Part shown: one piece after another, positions 1 to 11,146 of the stretch
Position numbering within the stretch: position 1 is the stretch's first letter
Layout: each line of letters starts with the position of its first letter
Source of the DNA: Dichetophora obliterata
Lineage: Eukaryota; Arthropoda; Insecta; Diptera; Sciomyzidae
Length of the DNA stretch: 64,000 nucleotides
NCBI GenBank assembly: GCA_963920525.1
Contig: OY986438.1
Coordinates: 119,515,720-119,579,719 of the forward strand
Direction: 5' to 3'
Position numbers and translations under genes: made by a program
The notes under the pieces: generated by a model
The model's database searches: none
Told to the model about the DNA's origin: nothing
Seen by the model: the letters and a program-made list of their open reading frames with translations, nothing else

Positions 1-685
1 CTCTGCTTCTTTGCACATCACTGTATATTACAGAATCTTAATTTATAAAAGGCAAGCACGCTACTCCGTGTCCAATATCTCTCAAACTGTTAGCCTGAAA
101 GTATGCATATCTTATTACGGCATCTTATTAAAGGCAAGCATGCTGCTCCGCACACAGTATTTCTCAAATTGTAATTATTTTTTGACTGTAAAGTAATAGC
201 CGATACACATTGACTGCGACTAGCGACGAACGCCAATTGTCAAAAAATAGAACGCATGTTTTCTTATGAGGATGTATTTTTTGAAGACGGCACGACAAAG
301 AGAGAACACGACCACAATTGTTGCTGCCGCAGACTTCAATCTATTTCTAATTTGGTAGACGACAAGAGCGAACATAGCAGAGTTTGTTTATGTTTTGTAT
401 GAAATACAGATTGTCGCTGTTGCGTTCATTATAATCAAGTCGTCTAGAATACTGCGACATTTCTCTCTGACGGCAAGTTTTCGTTTTTTCGGTGGACGAC
501 TGTTGCAGTCAATGTGTATCGGCTATAGACACACTGTTTTGCAAGACACACTGTTCTCAAAAGTGTTCAGAAAGTATTCACAGAAAATATATTTTATACT
601 TATCAGTGACAACACTAGGTTTTTACAATAGTACGTTTTTTATCTAATTACCTTTTCAACACTGCCTCAGTACGTAAAGTGTTAT
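1..685. other. AT-rich DNA, no gene recognised
   Basis: No reading frame here has protein-like composition. The first 200 bases contain two similar stretches (around 33-90 and 110-170) sharing the words aaaggcaagca and ctccg, suggesting an old short duplication. Nothing else is supportable. Confidence 0.5.
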
Positions 686-689
686 TTAA

Positions 690-1226
690 CCCGTCAATTC
701 CCATGCTTCTAATAGCCTGTTCTGTTTGATGGCAGAATATTATTTTTTTTGTGTTAATTGACGTGTTTAGATATTTAAAACATGAAAAATAAGAAAAAAA
801 TGTACATCCTTTATTGTTTTTGTAAGGGGGTGTCACCTACAGGTGACACTGGGCGTAATTTATACTTTTAATTTAATATGGTAATAAGATGAATACGACT
901 TATTTCTTTTACGAGTACATTTCTATTACAAGTTTCATTCAATAACAACAATTTGCAAAAACAAGTATTACAGTACTTACCCTTTTGGCATTTTTATAAC
1001 AATAAAAAGTTTCAAAACCACTTCGACGCACAAAAATTTCAAAACTGTTTGAGACAAATGAATAATTTGACAGATGATGTATGTATCAGGGTTGCCAAAA
1101 AAAATATAAATACTACCGTGTGTTTACTTTATAGTAGTAGTAAATTTTTTTCTCATTTTTTTGTTTTATAGGATAAATAAATTCTTCAATCTCTGTCACC
1201 TACAGGAGACACTGGGAATTGACGAG
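690..1226. mobile_element. piggyBac-like MITE with TTAA target sites
   Basis: The element is bounded by TTAA on both sides (686-689 and 1227-1230), the target of piggyBac elements. Terminal inverted repeats read CCCGTCAATTCCCA on the left and, reverse-complemented, CTCGTCAATTCCCA on the right. The imperfect palindrome GTCACCTACAGGTGACAC occurs near 830-848, and a close copy occurs at about 1193-1211, so a subterminal motif is repeated. There is no credible coding sequence in the 537 bp, so this is a non-autonomous derivative. The TTAA plus C-rich terminus is seen directly; family assignment is inference from those features. Confidence 0.7.
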
Positions 1227-1230
1227 TTAA

Positions 1231-3059
1231 AGTGGTAAATTTATATTTTTCAAAAATCAATTGAATAGAAAATCTAGATTCAAAAAGAGAACAATGTGCT
1301 TTCGGCAAAAGGCTCCAAAAAGGAAGTGTGCGGAGGAGCTATAACATATAACAGGCTTTGGAAATATTTGGAAATATTAAGCTTGAATTTTTAATTTATT
1401 GCCTATTTCAGTATTGCCTCTATAGTCTTCTTTAAAGTAAATAAAAAGATTAATACAAAATTAACATAGCTATCTTTATGATAAGGGAGTTTTAATTAAT
1501 TGGAATATACTTGCAGCTCTGCAACATTATTGAGTGTAACAACATGCTATTCAAAAAATAATATCTTAAAACAATTAAAAAATTGTACACGTGTACTTCA
1601 ATATGTCTACATCACGATGGCACCAATTTTTGTTTCATTTGGAACACTTGACTTTTGGCCAGTTTTCCGACTCGGCTGGCCCACTGTGCTATTGTAAAAA
1701 AACCAAAATACCACGATACCACACAATTGTGAATACCCTTAATAAATTTTGTAGGCTCCACACATAACTTAATGAATAACCAACACCCACGCAAGAGATT
1801 TCGGCTATTCCCTATTTAATTTCGGATCTATTTGTCAAAGTTTAATTGTTCAATAGACTTTCATTACACAAAAAGAGAGTTTTTCAATACTTTTAAGTCG
1901 ATTATTTCAAAATATTTTATGTGTTGCATATCATGTTCCAGCATAAAGCTCTTCAATATAAAAAAGATGTTTTTTTAAGAATTGTAAAACACAAAATAAT
2001 TTTTTTTTTTTATTTGAATAAAATTAATGTGCAATAAAATTTTTTATTTGAAAAAAACAACAATTTAAAGGAATTTTAAACATAAGTGGAAAAAATAATT
2101 TTTCTTACATACATAGCTACATCTAAAAAAAATACTAACGGATTGCAGTTTTGTATCTTGTTGCAGTTAGAAAAAAATGCTTTTATTTGTATAATAATAA
2201 ATCAACTCTTAAAAAACGTAACAAAGTGACAATAAAAAATATACAAACCGAAAGTTTTTTGTTCAAATACATGTGAAAACCATCTGTCCATGTTGATGTG
2301 TCGTTTAGCTAGCTATTCTAGCTGCCAGTATGCCTACTTTAAGCGCTACATTCAAGCTTAACGGCTTTGACCAACAGTTGGTGTCACGCAGCGAATAAAC
2401 CTTAACAAAAATTAATGATGGCACCAATAAAAATCTGTTCTAAAAACATATATATTTCTTTTTTGGTCCAAAGGAAAAAGTCAAATAACTAAAAAAAAGC
2501 AAATCCCTTAAAACAATTCTTCTACTTTTTGCTTGGTATAACTATTTCATATTGAAATTATTGTCTTAAAATCATTGTTTTCTATTGTGCACGTTCAAAA
2601 ACAACTAGCTGTCACCTATATTTCCATAACCACATATATACATAATTTGAATATCAAGACATCATTAGTATAGTGTAGGGCATTAAAAGTGGCGGTCAGG
2701 CCTTATATAAAGCCCTTACATTTTTTTATTTATTTTTAACAATGACGTAACGGTTTGAGAATGAAAACCTGATCGTTTGGATTGTGCGGAATACATATTT
2801 GTTAGCCGATAAATACATATTTAGCACAGCTTTAGCTTAGCGGCTTTAGCTTTGAAACCCTCTGAGTTGCAGTATAAAAGTATCTATGGGTATTAGAGTA
2901 ATCTGAATGGCTTTACTGGAGGTTGAAAGATTATCTTTTGAATAAACACACTCTTTCTCAACCTACTCATACTTATTTAACAAAAAAAAAAAAATGGTTT
3001 TTTGTACCTTAAAGTTTTAGTTTAACAATTTTAAGTTTTTGTCAAGTATTTTGATATCA
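1231..3059. other. AT-rich DNA, no gene recognised
   Basis: Homopolymer runs and short AT-rich words only. I found no terminal repeats, target-site duplications or protein-like frames. It is probably decayed intergenic or intronic DNA. Confidence 0.5.
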
Positions 3060-3780
3060 TTTCATTTCAATTGAACAAAGTTTAGTATTTTTTCGTTGTT
3101 GCTGATGTTGTTGCTGTTGGGTTTGATGCCGTGTCATTGATGTTTTCAGTGTTGCCGCTGCGTTGAGCCGCTTTATAGCTACACACCCAAGTTTTTTTTC
3201 GAACTACAGATACTTCTTTGTTGTTGTATTTTTATTTTTTTCTTTTTTTCGCTGTTTTATTTTTTTTTGTATTTGTTGTGAATATCTGTCATTTGATTTT
3301 TCTGCTGCTGTCACGCTTTTTAACAAAAAGCTTGATAGAAGTTATGGAAAAAGGCAACAATACCAAACAGCAAAATTTTTATGCTTACTCGATTTTTTTC
3401 CAAATTTTATTTTCTCTCATTACTATTTTATTCTTTTGACTATTTTGTTTTTTTTTATTTTTTTACTCTTTTTTCGTTGTTGTTCTTTTATGTTGAAATT
3501 TTTTCATATTTTTATGACTAGTATTTATACTGGTATCTTTAACTGCTGCTGAAAGCTGCCAACGCAAAAGTTCCTCTTTGTCTTTTTGTCTGGCCGTAGT
3601 TGAAGTATATTCAATGTGCTTAAACGTCAGCAGCCGCTCCTGCAGCATAGGCCGATGGGCGTAACTGTAGTAGCAACATAGCAAATGCTGCAAGCAGTGT
3701 GTTTTTTTGTTGTTGTTGTTGTTTTTGATGATTCTGCGAAAGTTGTTGGACAAAAATTGTGAATCTGCACTGTGGAGAGC
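3060..3780 (-). other. UTR-like unique DNA with possible short coding stretch on the minus strand
   Basis: On the minus strand this stretch is A/C-rich with CAA and CAG-type repeats, the composition typical of fly 5' untranslated exons. A 96-residue minus-strand frame (3753-3463) has an Asn run near residues 11-15, followed by a segment of ordinary protein composition (RPMLQERLLTFKHIEYTST, about residues 34-52). I recognise no domain. It could be a non-coding exon, a short coding exon or chance. Flanking DNA is transposon-derived, so this may be an island of single-copy host sequence. Confidence 0.22.
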
Positions 3781-4320
3781 ACATTAGAGATAATGTTAAT
3801 ATATATTAAGTACAACACTGTTGAAAACCAAAAATTTGTACCGAAATTTGTTGTTCGTCGTAGATTTTTTAATACATTTTTCAATTCATACAAAAACTAA
3901 TGTTTGAAATTTGGCCTTATCTATTCATATACAAGGTTAGAAATCTTGGACTAAATTTTAGTCCCACTAAAATATTACTGCACGTTTTTAAACCTTGCGG
4001 TTTCATATTAAAACTTTTCAAATACTAACTCATATTTAAAACGTTTCTGTACTAGAATTGAAACCAAAAGAAATATTACAGCATCAATTTTAGCTTTTCG
4101 GTTTAAATTTTAGCTTTTTGGTTTCAATATTAGTCTTTTTGGTTTCAATTTAAGTACAACTCTGTATTACTTTTTGATTTTAATACAAATAATACTAAAT
4201 TCTAGTACATGTGGATACTAAATTTGGATTAAGACCCGTAAAAAGTTTTCCTGGCAATGCTGCGACTCAATATAAGGCGACTCGGTTCATATGTTTGCTT
4301 ATCGCGCTTTTTATGTATAA

Positions 4321-4547
4321 GCCAATAGCTCTGTGGTTAGAGTAGTGAGTTTACAAACTCAATAGGGCAGTTCACGATCTTGTTGCATCGTTGCAAATGC
4401 AAAATAAACAGCTTTTACAAAAACAAAAAGCATTAAAAAGCTTTTGCAACATATGCTTTTTGTTTTTGTAAAAGCTGTTTATTTTGCATTTGCAACGATG
4501 CAACAAGATCGTGAACTGCCCTATTGTCGTGTGATCGAATCTCGCGT
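4321..4547 (+). other. tRNA-like sequence (SINE head or tRNA pseudogene) interrupted by a foldback
   Basis: Around 4327-4345 the sequence TAGCTCTGTGGTTAGAG matches an RNA polymerase III A box. At about 4530-4543 GTGATCGAATCTC resembles a B box. Between them lies a small hairpin TGAGT/ACTCA in the anticodon-arm position (about 4346-4361). Removing the 4361-4525 foldback brings the two halves to tRNA-like spacing. It is not a functional tRNA: the acceptor stem is not evident and the variable region is disrupted. A tRNA-derived SINE is the best guess. Confidence 0.4.
4361..4525. mobile_element. Foldback MITE with perfect 72-bp arms
   Basis: Positions 4361-4432 are the exact reverse complement of 4454-4525, separated by a 21-nt loop. 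If the outer AATA/TATT is target sequence, the element core is 4365-4521 starting GGGCAGTTCACG with TA on both sides. Perfect arms imply a young insertion or one kept identical by conversion. A transcript through it would fold into a near-perfect 72-bp hairpin. It splits the tRNA-like sequence. Confidence 0.85.
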
Positions 4548-4700
4548 TGTTTGTTATTGTACTAAATTTGAAACCAAAGCTGTATTAACACCATTTTTTA
4601 GTATTTTGTAAATACTAGATTTGAAACCAAAGCTGGTGTAAACTTATATGTATGTAGTACAGAAAACTTTCAATTTTAGTACAAGATTTCTAACCATGTA

Positions 4701-5160
4701 CAGAATGTTTAAATTTAAACAAAAAACAATAAAAACTTCCAATTTAAGCCAATAAAATATTTTGATTGCAATTTTTCCGAAACACTAAAATTTTAAAATA
4801 AAGTGCAAAGTATGCTAAACCGAAATCCTCCAACCGAATTTGATTTATTTAAAAAGTATTTTTGATTTTCCCAAATATTTAAATAACTTTATTTGTGTTG
4901 CTTGTGAAACGCTTGTGAATCGCGTAATTTTTATAATAAAAAAACATGTTTTCAGTACATTCTGTAATTCAAAGCTAAAAGTTTTGAAAATATTTGTAAG
5001 TGAGGATTATTCATTTCCTCTGTAGTGCATAGAATCCTTTTTGTCTTTTTATATTGTTTTACAACAAAAACGTGGCTAGTGTATTTATTAAATCTAGTTA
5101 TATAATTTTGAGTAGCAACAAATAAGCAGTAAAAAATGTAGTAGAAGTATCAGTAAAAAC
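4701..5160. other. AT-rich DNA, no gene recognised
   Basis: No protein-like frame, terminal repeats or duplication found. Confidence 0.4.
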
Positions 5161-5171
5161 GTAGAAGTCAA

Positions 5172-5172
5172 A

Positions 5173-5203
<31 letters not shown>

Positions 5204-5204
5204 T
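5172..5204. repeat. (ATT)n microsatellite, probable retrotransposon 3' tail
   Basis: About ten ATT units. On the minus strand this reads (AAT)n and lies downstream of the non-LTR reverse-transcriptase C-terminal relic, where such elements carry a simple-repeat tail. Confidence 0.6.
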
Positions 5205-5461
5205 ATATTAGTACATTAAGAACAAGGTTCTTTTATAGTACAGAGCTCAAAGACATAATTTGAATTCAACTTATTATAAAACATTTAAACTTAAATCTAA
5301 GGTAATTTAAATTTATTGTTATACAATTAAAAGTGTTATCAACAAATTTTTATGTTAAACAAATGTAAATTTATAAGACAGATAAAACTTAAATTAAGAA
5401 AGAGCAAACAAGAGAGAGAGAGAGAGAGAAAGTCATATAGAGCTAAAGATCTGATATTTTG

Positions 5462-5638
5462 TTAAGTATTATGTGATGAAAAGTGCTTCAAAATAGCATG
5501 TTTGAAGGATGTTTTTGACGCTATGGTTTTTAAGCTACTAGGCAATGAATTCCATAATCTAGCGGCATTAATAAAGAATAGTCTTGTGGAGCTTAGAAAG
5601 TTAAAACTAGGTATAATTATCACTTGGTTTCTAATTGC
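5462..5638 (-). pseudogene. Non-LTR retrotransposon ORF2 C-terminus (5'-truncated relic)
   Basis: The minus strand encodes 58 open residues ending at a stop at 5464-5462. The core LFFINAARLWNSLPSSLKT is the conserved C-terminal segment found after the reverse transcriptase in CR1/Jockey-group elements; compare SRLFFVSGIRSWNSLPFNI in the element at 27.8-32.05 kb. The rest of ORF2 is absent, which is normal 5' truncation. A 3' untranslated region with a (GA)n run at 5411-5429 leads to the (AAT)n tail near 5172. The 5' junction is probably just above 5640. Confidence 0.65.
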
Positions 5639-5883
5639 AGACTAAATTGCAATATGCCTTTGTATAATTCGTACACTGAAAAAGTTTCACATTCATGCAA
5701 CAAAGTGCTTGTTCAGTCATAGTAAAATTGCTCTTTTGCTCTCCTCGTGAGTAAACGTCAAATGGTTGCATAGCCCAAGTATAAATATTAGCGGTTGAAT
5801 AGTGGTCTAACATTAATCGCACGGACGTACAAGGGTCGAACATGGCCTAAAAATAGTCCAAAAAGCCTAGCAGCCGAAAGTTG

Positions 5884-6314
5884 GGCCGAACAGTGGCCGT
5901 ACAAGGCCTAAATTTAATTTTATATGCCACCCCGTTATATGCCATCAAATTTTTCAAATCTCATATTCAATAGCAAACGTATGTGCAACAACAAAAGCAA
6001 GCCACACTTGGCGATGCTGATGTTGATATTATCGCCGCTTGTGTGTGGCGATAATTTAAAATATTTTTTCATTGCCAAGTACAGCATAGATGTACTTAGC
6101 TTATTTCAGCATAAAGATTTAATTTTAATTGAAAAGCTGCTCATTTTCATTGTAGAATAATTACTGTTCGAAAGATGTACGGCCGCTGTACGCCCACTGT
6201 GCTCCCGTTATGCATCTGAGATTATTTCAAAACGGCCTCATTACAGCAGCCTTACGGCACTTTTACGGTCGAGAAAATATATAAAATTAGGCCTTGTTCG
6301 TCCGCTGTTTGGCC
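5884..6314. mobile_element. MITE with GGCC termini
   Basis: Left end GGCCGAACAGTGGCCGTACA and reverse-complemented right end GGCCAAACAGCGGACGAACA align at 16 of 20 positions, and the similarity continues through AAGGCCTAA. Flanking trinucleotides are TTG and TTA, compatible with a decayed 3-bp TTA target duplication of a PIF/Harbinger-like element. The 431 bp have no coding capacity. Confidence 0.5.
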
Positions 6315-6561
6315 TTATCTAAAAACTTTTGTTTACTCTCGGGAATGTAAGTTGTAAATGCATTCGATATGTAAGCTTAATAAACAAAAATTCATAATAC
6401 GTTGCATCTACTTAAGCTGCGTTACTTTAAGTATGGCTAATCAGATTATAGCTCTTGTGCAATCATCAGAGCTGCACAATCTGTATTTATATCAGGGTGC
6501 GTAAAGCAATCAAAATGCGCTCCCGCTCTTCTAAGTATATCATTTTCAAATATTCAGAGCA

Positions 6562-6711
6562 AAGGTTGTGGCACTTGAGAGCGATATTGGTCGAACTGTC
6601 AGAATGGATGAAAAGAAATCAAGAAAATGAATGCATAGAACAAAGAAAAGTACAGTGACAGTTCAAACAAAGGCGAAAAAAGAGTGCGATTCTCTCAAGT
6701 GTCACAACCTT
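6562..6711. repeat. Inverted repeat inside the hAT-like element
   Basis: AAGGTTGTGGCACTTGAGAG at 6562-6581 pairs with the reverse complement of about 6692-6711 with one mismatch. It may be a separate small MITE of about 150 bp or a subterminal fold of the host element. No clear target duplication is visible. Confidence 0.4.
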
Positions 6712-6802
6712 ATAAATGAGCCTTGATTCAGAGCGTATGCGATAAAAATATTCACTCTTCTTTGAACTCCTCAACTGCTTTCCTCGTTAGTTTGTATGCT
6801 TA

Positions 6803-7686
6803 GGCACATATTACACGATGATCGTTGATCGGCGTTCAATGAACACTTTTTTACGCGCTTTAACATTTTGATCGTTGGTAGGTCAAGGCGAATTTACACG
6901 ATTCACTATCATCCTTCACTTTGGATGAATCATCTGATTTGTAAAATGTAAATTGAGTTTCATCTTTAAAATGACAATGATTGTCATCCACATTGAACAG
7001 TGAAAGAAGTAGAAGGTCTTCCTACTTTTGATGAAAGTGAAAGCAAACCGAACTGATGTGTCATTCGTACTAAAACACAATTGAAAGGTGTTAACATAAT
7101 TTGAAGCAGAAAGTTTATATTTTTTTTATTTAATTGCTGAATAGCTTTTATTTACTTAATTTTTTTAAACTTCAATAAAATTAATCAGCCAGAGAATATA
7201 TTTTGACATTCAACACCGAATCATCCATCAAATTTCAAATTTACACTTTGAATAATGTAAATTAAAAATTGATTCACTGTCATCGTTCAACGTTCACTAT
7301 CATCGTTTTTAATGAAATGTGTAAATTCGCCTTCACATGATGATCGTTTCATCGCGATCAAGTCTTGTTTTTTTCTTTATTCCAGTAAGATGTCTTGTTA
7401 AAAATAAGGGTTTCATGCAACTTTTTTTTTAATACCTTTCAGTCGAAAAGCAGTACTTCTAGTACTTTTTAGCTGCTAAAAGTGAACACATCTTAAATTT
7501 TGCCATCCAGCAACACTGTTTCGATTGTGATTGCTGTCATGTACAGCGTTCAAAAATGAACATATCTTGATCGCCCTAACAATTGTTCATCCGCTCTGGC
7601 TCTCAGTGTTTTTTGACAGTTTCGCATGGAAAGCAACAACAAAAATATTTTAAAAGCTGATCAACGATCATCGTGTAATATGTGCC
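6803..7686. mobile_element. Harbinger-like MITE with TTA duplication
   Basis: Terminal repeats GGCACATATTACACGATGAT extend to 28 perfectly matching bases on the two ends. The element is flanked by TTA at 6800-6802 and 7687-7689, the 3-bp TWA duplication of PIF/Harbinger transposons. It is 884 bp, half of which is a second nested MITE. Non-coding. Confidence 0.75.
6886..7332. mobile_element. Second MITE nested in the Harbinger-like MITE
   Basis: Ends AGGCGAATTTACAC and GTGTAAATTCGCCT are perfect inverted repeats of 14 bp, with TCA on both sides (6883-6885, 7333-7335). CACTATCATC-like words recur near both ends in inverted orientation. 447 bp, no coding capacity. The 3-bp duplication again suggests a Harbinger-type mechanism. 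Confidence 0.65.
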
Positions 7687-8369
7687 TTAGAAATTTTAAA
7701 AGAGCGAAATCGTGTTTATGAGAGATATTGAATATCGCTCGTAAAATTTGAAATGATAAACTCATTGAATCGCTCGATTTAATTTGATGCCAACTTTAAA
7801 TTGAAATTATTTAAATCCATAATATTAAGTATTTTTCTTGATAAAATATTTTATTAAATATACTGATAAAATCATTATATTTTATGAAATTATAAGAAAC
7901 TGAGATAAATAAACAAAAAGGAACTTTTTAAAAAATTATTAAGTACTTAAATATTTACTTAAAAAACGCAAAAAAAACACAGTTCATCATAAAGCACGTA
8001 TTTATTTTTAATTAACAAGATCACTCGTTGAGTCAATAAATGAGCGAACGCAAAAATTCCAATGAAATTAGTTTATATTTGCAAAAACTCGCGAGCGAGA
8101 AACAATAAATGAATAACAAAGAGAAGGCGTTACTCAACTCAGATTTTTTGAGTAGCACAATTTACGAACGAAAAATATGGAAGAGCGAATAAAAAGTTTT
8201 GATCACTCCAAATATTTAACATAAGATTATTCAAGAAAGCAAAGTGAATCGTTTGTCAATTGAATAATATTAATGAGGAGGAGTGCAATTTTTCTCTTCA
8301 ATTGAGAGTTTTTGCGAACCCTGATTCATATTCATAATTTTAATTACAACTGAATAATGACATAGGAAA

Positions 8370-9060
8370 CCATTCAATGAATGCAAAATTCATTCATAAA
8401 TAAAATATGTAGTACACATTCAATATTAAAAAATTGATAAACTATTCGTTTCTATTATATATTTTCGTTATTCAGAATAATGAATCCCCTTTATTATCAT
8501 ATGAATGCAATGCGCAAGAAATGCAATTCACAAAAATTTTAAGAATCTTCAACTATTCTTTTTTTATGAATTATATATTTTTTTATTCATTATTCAATTG
8601 TTTATCATTATTACTTTTCTATTTTTATTAAACTTCTGTTTGTTATTTGTTATTATTTTCTTATTCATTCTAAATTTGTTAGTTATTATTAATTTTTTAT
8701 TCATTATACAAAACATATACCGAATCCTAAGCCTAATAAAGAAATTAATAACAAATAACATATGAATAATGAATAACAACGGAATACTGAATTAAAAATG
8801 CATAATGAAAAGCAATTGAATAATGAATAAAAAATTTATAATGAATAAGAAATGAATAATGAATATAAAGACTGAATTCTGAAAATCTTTGTTAATAGTA
8901 TTCATATGAATAACAAATTGATTCGTTATTCTGAATAACGAAAATGAATAATTAATCAAATTTGTAAAATTGAATATAAATTAAAAATTTTATTTATGTA
9001 TTAACTTTGCATTTATTGAATGCATTCTCATTTCGTTATTCACTGATTCACCTTTTAATA
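8370..9060. repeat. Degenerate AT-rich foldback rich in GAATAA words
   Basis: The left arm (about 8370-8485) and right arm (about 8915-9050) are imperfect inverted repeats. Each contains a TTATTC-AGAATAA palindrome, and the middle is dense in AATGAATAA words. No target duplication identified. Probably an old foldback element or expanded simple repeat. Confidence 0.4.
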
Positions 9061-9396
9061 AATAAAATCATTAAAAATGAAAGTATTTGTTGAAAAGCAT
9101 TAATGCTAAAACTCCATTTAAGACCAAGGATAGAAATAATAACCAATAACCAACTAATTACTAACTAGTAACCAACTATTTTATCAATGTCAAAGGTAAA
9201 ACCAAGGTCTAAAGAAAGTCAGAGTAATTCTACGAGAGAGAAATCACATTTCGAATAAATAAATTATTTTGCATAGTTTTTTGTTTGACATGTTGAGTAC
9301 CCAATAAGCCAAACGAACTCGAAACGAATCCGCATTCTCAAACATTTTAATCGCTAACGATTATCGTTTTCGAGTACGCGAACGGGAGAAATCACC

Positions 9397-9496
9397 ATTC
9401 GTTAACGAGTCCGAGAATACAATTCGTTAACGAATGCGAGAAAACGATTCTTTAATGAGTCCGAGAAAACTATTCGTTAACGAGTCCGAGAATACG
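9397..9496. repeat. 25-bp minisatellite, four units
   Basis: Four consecutive 25-bp units start at 9397, 9422, 9447 and 9472. Each begins ATTC(G/T)TTAA and contains GAG(T/A)(C/G)CGAGAA-like sequence; three carry the palindrome TCGTTAACGA or a close version. A fifth partial unit follows, and diverged units may extend left to about 9305. Confidence 0.75.
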
Positions 9497-9716
9497 ATTC
9501 GAAAACGATTTGTTTATTAAAAATATCGAATCCTTCTCGATCTGCCTAAAACATAAGATATTTGCCAACAACTTTTTTGCAAAACAAACCCAATTTTTTA
9601 AGATTTTAAACAGCATCTTATGATAATTATGATTTTAATACTAGCAAAAAACTGCAAACATTATTATTATTAACATTAAATTAAATTGAAAAATTACCAC
9701 CATCTGGAGATTTAAA

Positions 9717-9838
9717 CCCTGGCTGCGTGATTGTAAGTCCCTTTGACCATCGCAATTGTGAGGTAATCGTCGTTAAATTTGCATCATTAAGAATGAGAGT
9801 TAGCCTATGATCGTGGGTTCAAACCCCAGCCAGGACAA
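9717..9838 (+). other. tRNA-like or SINE-like fragment
   Basis: GTGGGTTCAAACCCCAG near 9812-9829 forms a perfect T-arm and matches the B box. The 8-bp words CCTGGCTG (about 9718) and CAGCCAGG (about 9827) could pair like an acceptor stem. The intervening 100 bp do not form a normal tRNA. An A-rich run follows directly, as in SINEs. Confidence 0.3.
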
Positions 9839-10683
9839 AAAAAAAATTATTTTGTTGTGCTGTTTTAAAATACAGGTTTGTTTGTACAAAATTTTTTACG
9901 CAAGTCCAAAATGTTATTTTTTTGAATTTTTTCATATAGATTCTTTAAAAACAATTATACGAAAAGACATTGAATTTTTTATATATATATTAACTGATAT
10001 ATTTTTAGCTATTTTTAGATAAAATAGTTTTTATGAAACTTAAATATTTCAATTTAAAAAAAACTCGGATTTGTTATGAATTCTAATATGAATTATGCAT
10101 TTTAATAAATAAATAAATTTTTTTATTAAAAGGAACCAAAAATACCATTTGATACATAAAACAAAAAAATTTAATATAAAATGTATTCATTAAATATTGA
10201 AGTTTATAATAATTAATTGAAGTTTATTATAATAATAAAAGAGACAATTTTTTATTTTTTTTCATACACACTCAAAACATTATGTAACTACAGTGAATAT
10301 TTTTATAGAACTACAAAACAAAGTATATTTTTTTAAAGGTTTATAATTATAAGAAAAGAAATAATTTGTTTTCTTTAATTATCACTTTTTGGCTTCTTTC
10401 TAAAAAAAAAATAATATTAATTGCAATAGAGATGATAAAATCGAAAATCGAACTCTTCAAATTAATCAAAATGTTTTGCGCTTACAAGATAAATTAAATT
10501 TTAGACGAAGTCATATTTTTATTTTCTATAACGCGTTGTAAATATTTTGATTAAACCAAACATAACTATATGAATTAAATGACTGACGCAAAAAATGTTT
10601 ACCAAAAGTTTCGGTTTACGATTCAGGGCTCGGCCATATTCGAAACTGGCCGTAACCGAAACCAAACATTCGGTCTGACAGTA
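9839..10683. other. AT-rich DNA, no gene recognised
   Basis: Low-complexity AT-rich sequence up to the hAT target duplication. No terminal repeats or protein-like frame. Confidence 0.4.
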
Positions 10684-10947
10684 CTTATAACCAGTGTTGC
10701 CAGTTTAGCGATTTTGTAGCTAAGTTTAGCTTCTTTTTTTCTCACTTAGCATATTTGTATTGCGTTTTAGCTCCTAGCTACTTTTTTTGCTTTTTTTTAT
10801 TTTACTTAACTATTTTTTAGCTACTAAATAATTACAAAGTATTACGTTTAGTAAAGCGATAATTTTTATGCTATCGACAGAATCGCATCTCTTCTTATTG
10901 CACTATTTTATGTATTTTTTGGGGCGTGTTCAAGAGTAGCAGGAAAA

Positions 10948-11127
10948 ATGGATAGGTAAGTTGATTTTTGATTAAAATACATTTTATATAGATTTAACTG
11001 ATGATATGTTTGCAGATATTTGAAAAGGATTGATGCGGTCGAAACAGCTAGGATGGAGGTGGTTTTTGCTGTGAACTACGACCGACGACAATATTCCCAG
11101 TCCCAGCAATCAAACACGGTTTGCTAA
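10948..11127 (+). pseudogene. hAT transposase exons 1-2
   Basis: ATG at 10948 opens MDR, followed by a donor GTAAGT at 10956. The acceptor TTTGCAG ends at 11015, giving a 60-nt intron. Joined exons read MDRYLKRIDAVE and run to a stop at 11125-11127. A short 5' intron is plausible for an insect hAT gene. The frame then shifts before the zinc finger segment starting near 11147, so a stop or frameshift already existed here, or another splice is missed. Confidence 0.55.
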
Positions 11128-11146
11128 ATTTAATTATTAAACTATT

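Larger units (their letters stand above)
3932..4698. mobile_element. Non-coding TIR element with TA flanks
   Basis: Left end CAAGGTTAGAAATCTTG and right end, reverse-complemented, CATGGTTAGAAATCTTG match at 16 of 17 positions, and both are flanked outside by TA. This is the pattern of Tc1/mariner-type MITEs. The interior has several repeats of a GGTTTCAAT-like word around 4010-4160 and 4560-4640 in both orientations. It contains a tRNA-like segment, itself split by a foldback element. No coding capacity is seen. Confidence 0.6.
6493..8323. mobile_element. Non-coding hAT-like element
   Basis: Termini are CAGGGTGCGTAAA and, reverse-complemented, CAGGGTTCGCAAA. Outside flanks are ATTTATAT (6485-6492) and ATTCATAT (8324-8331), an 8-bp duplication with one mismatch that fits the hAT target pattern. 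The interior has many GAGCGA words in both orientations (for example near 6583, 7697, 7770, 8042, 8097, 8180), as expected for subterminal transposase-binding motifs. No transposase is left. A Harbinger-like MITE (6803-7686) sits inside it. Confidence 0.55.

Noticed and set aside
3163..3552. 129-residue + strand frame rich in Phe
   Set aside because: It is a translation of T-rich DNA (Phe, Leu, Ser, Cys) with no protein-like pattern; the complementary strand looks more like UTR.
8434..8779. Overlapping hydrophobic frames on both strands
   Set aside because: Arise from AT-rich foldback sequence; composition only Phe, Ile, Leu, Asn, Lys, so no evidence of a membrane protein.
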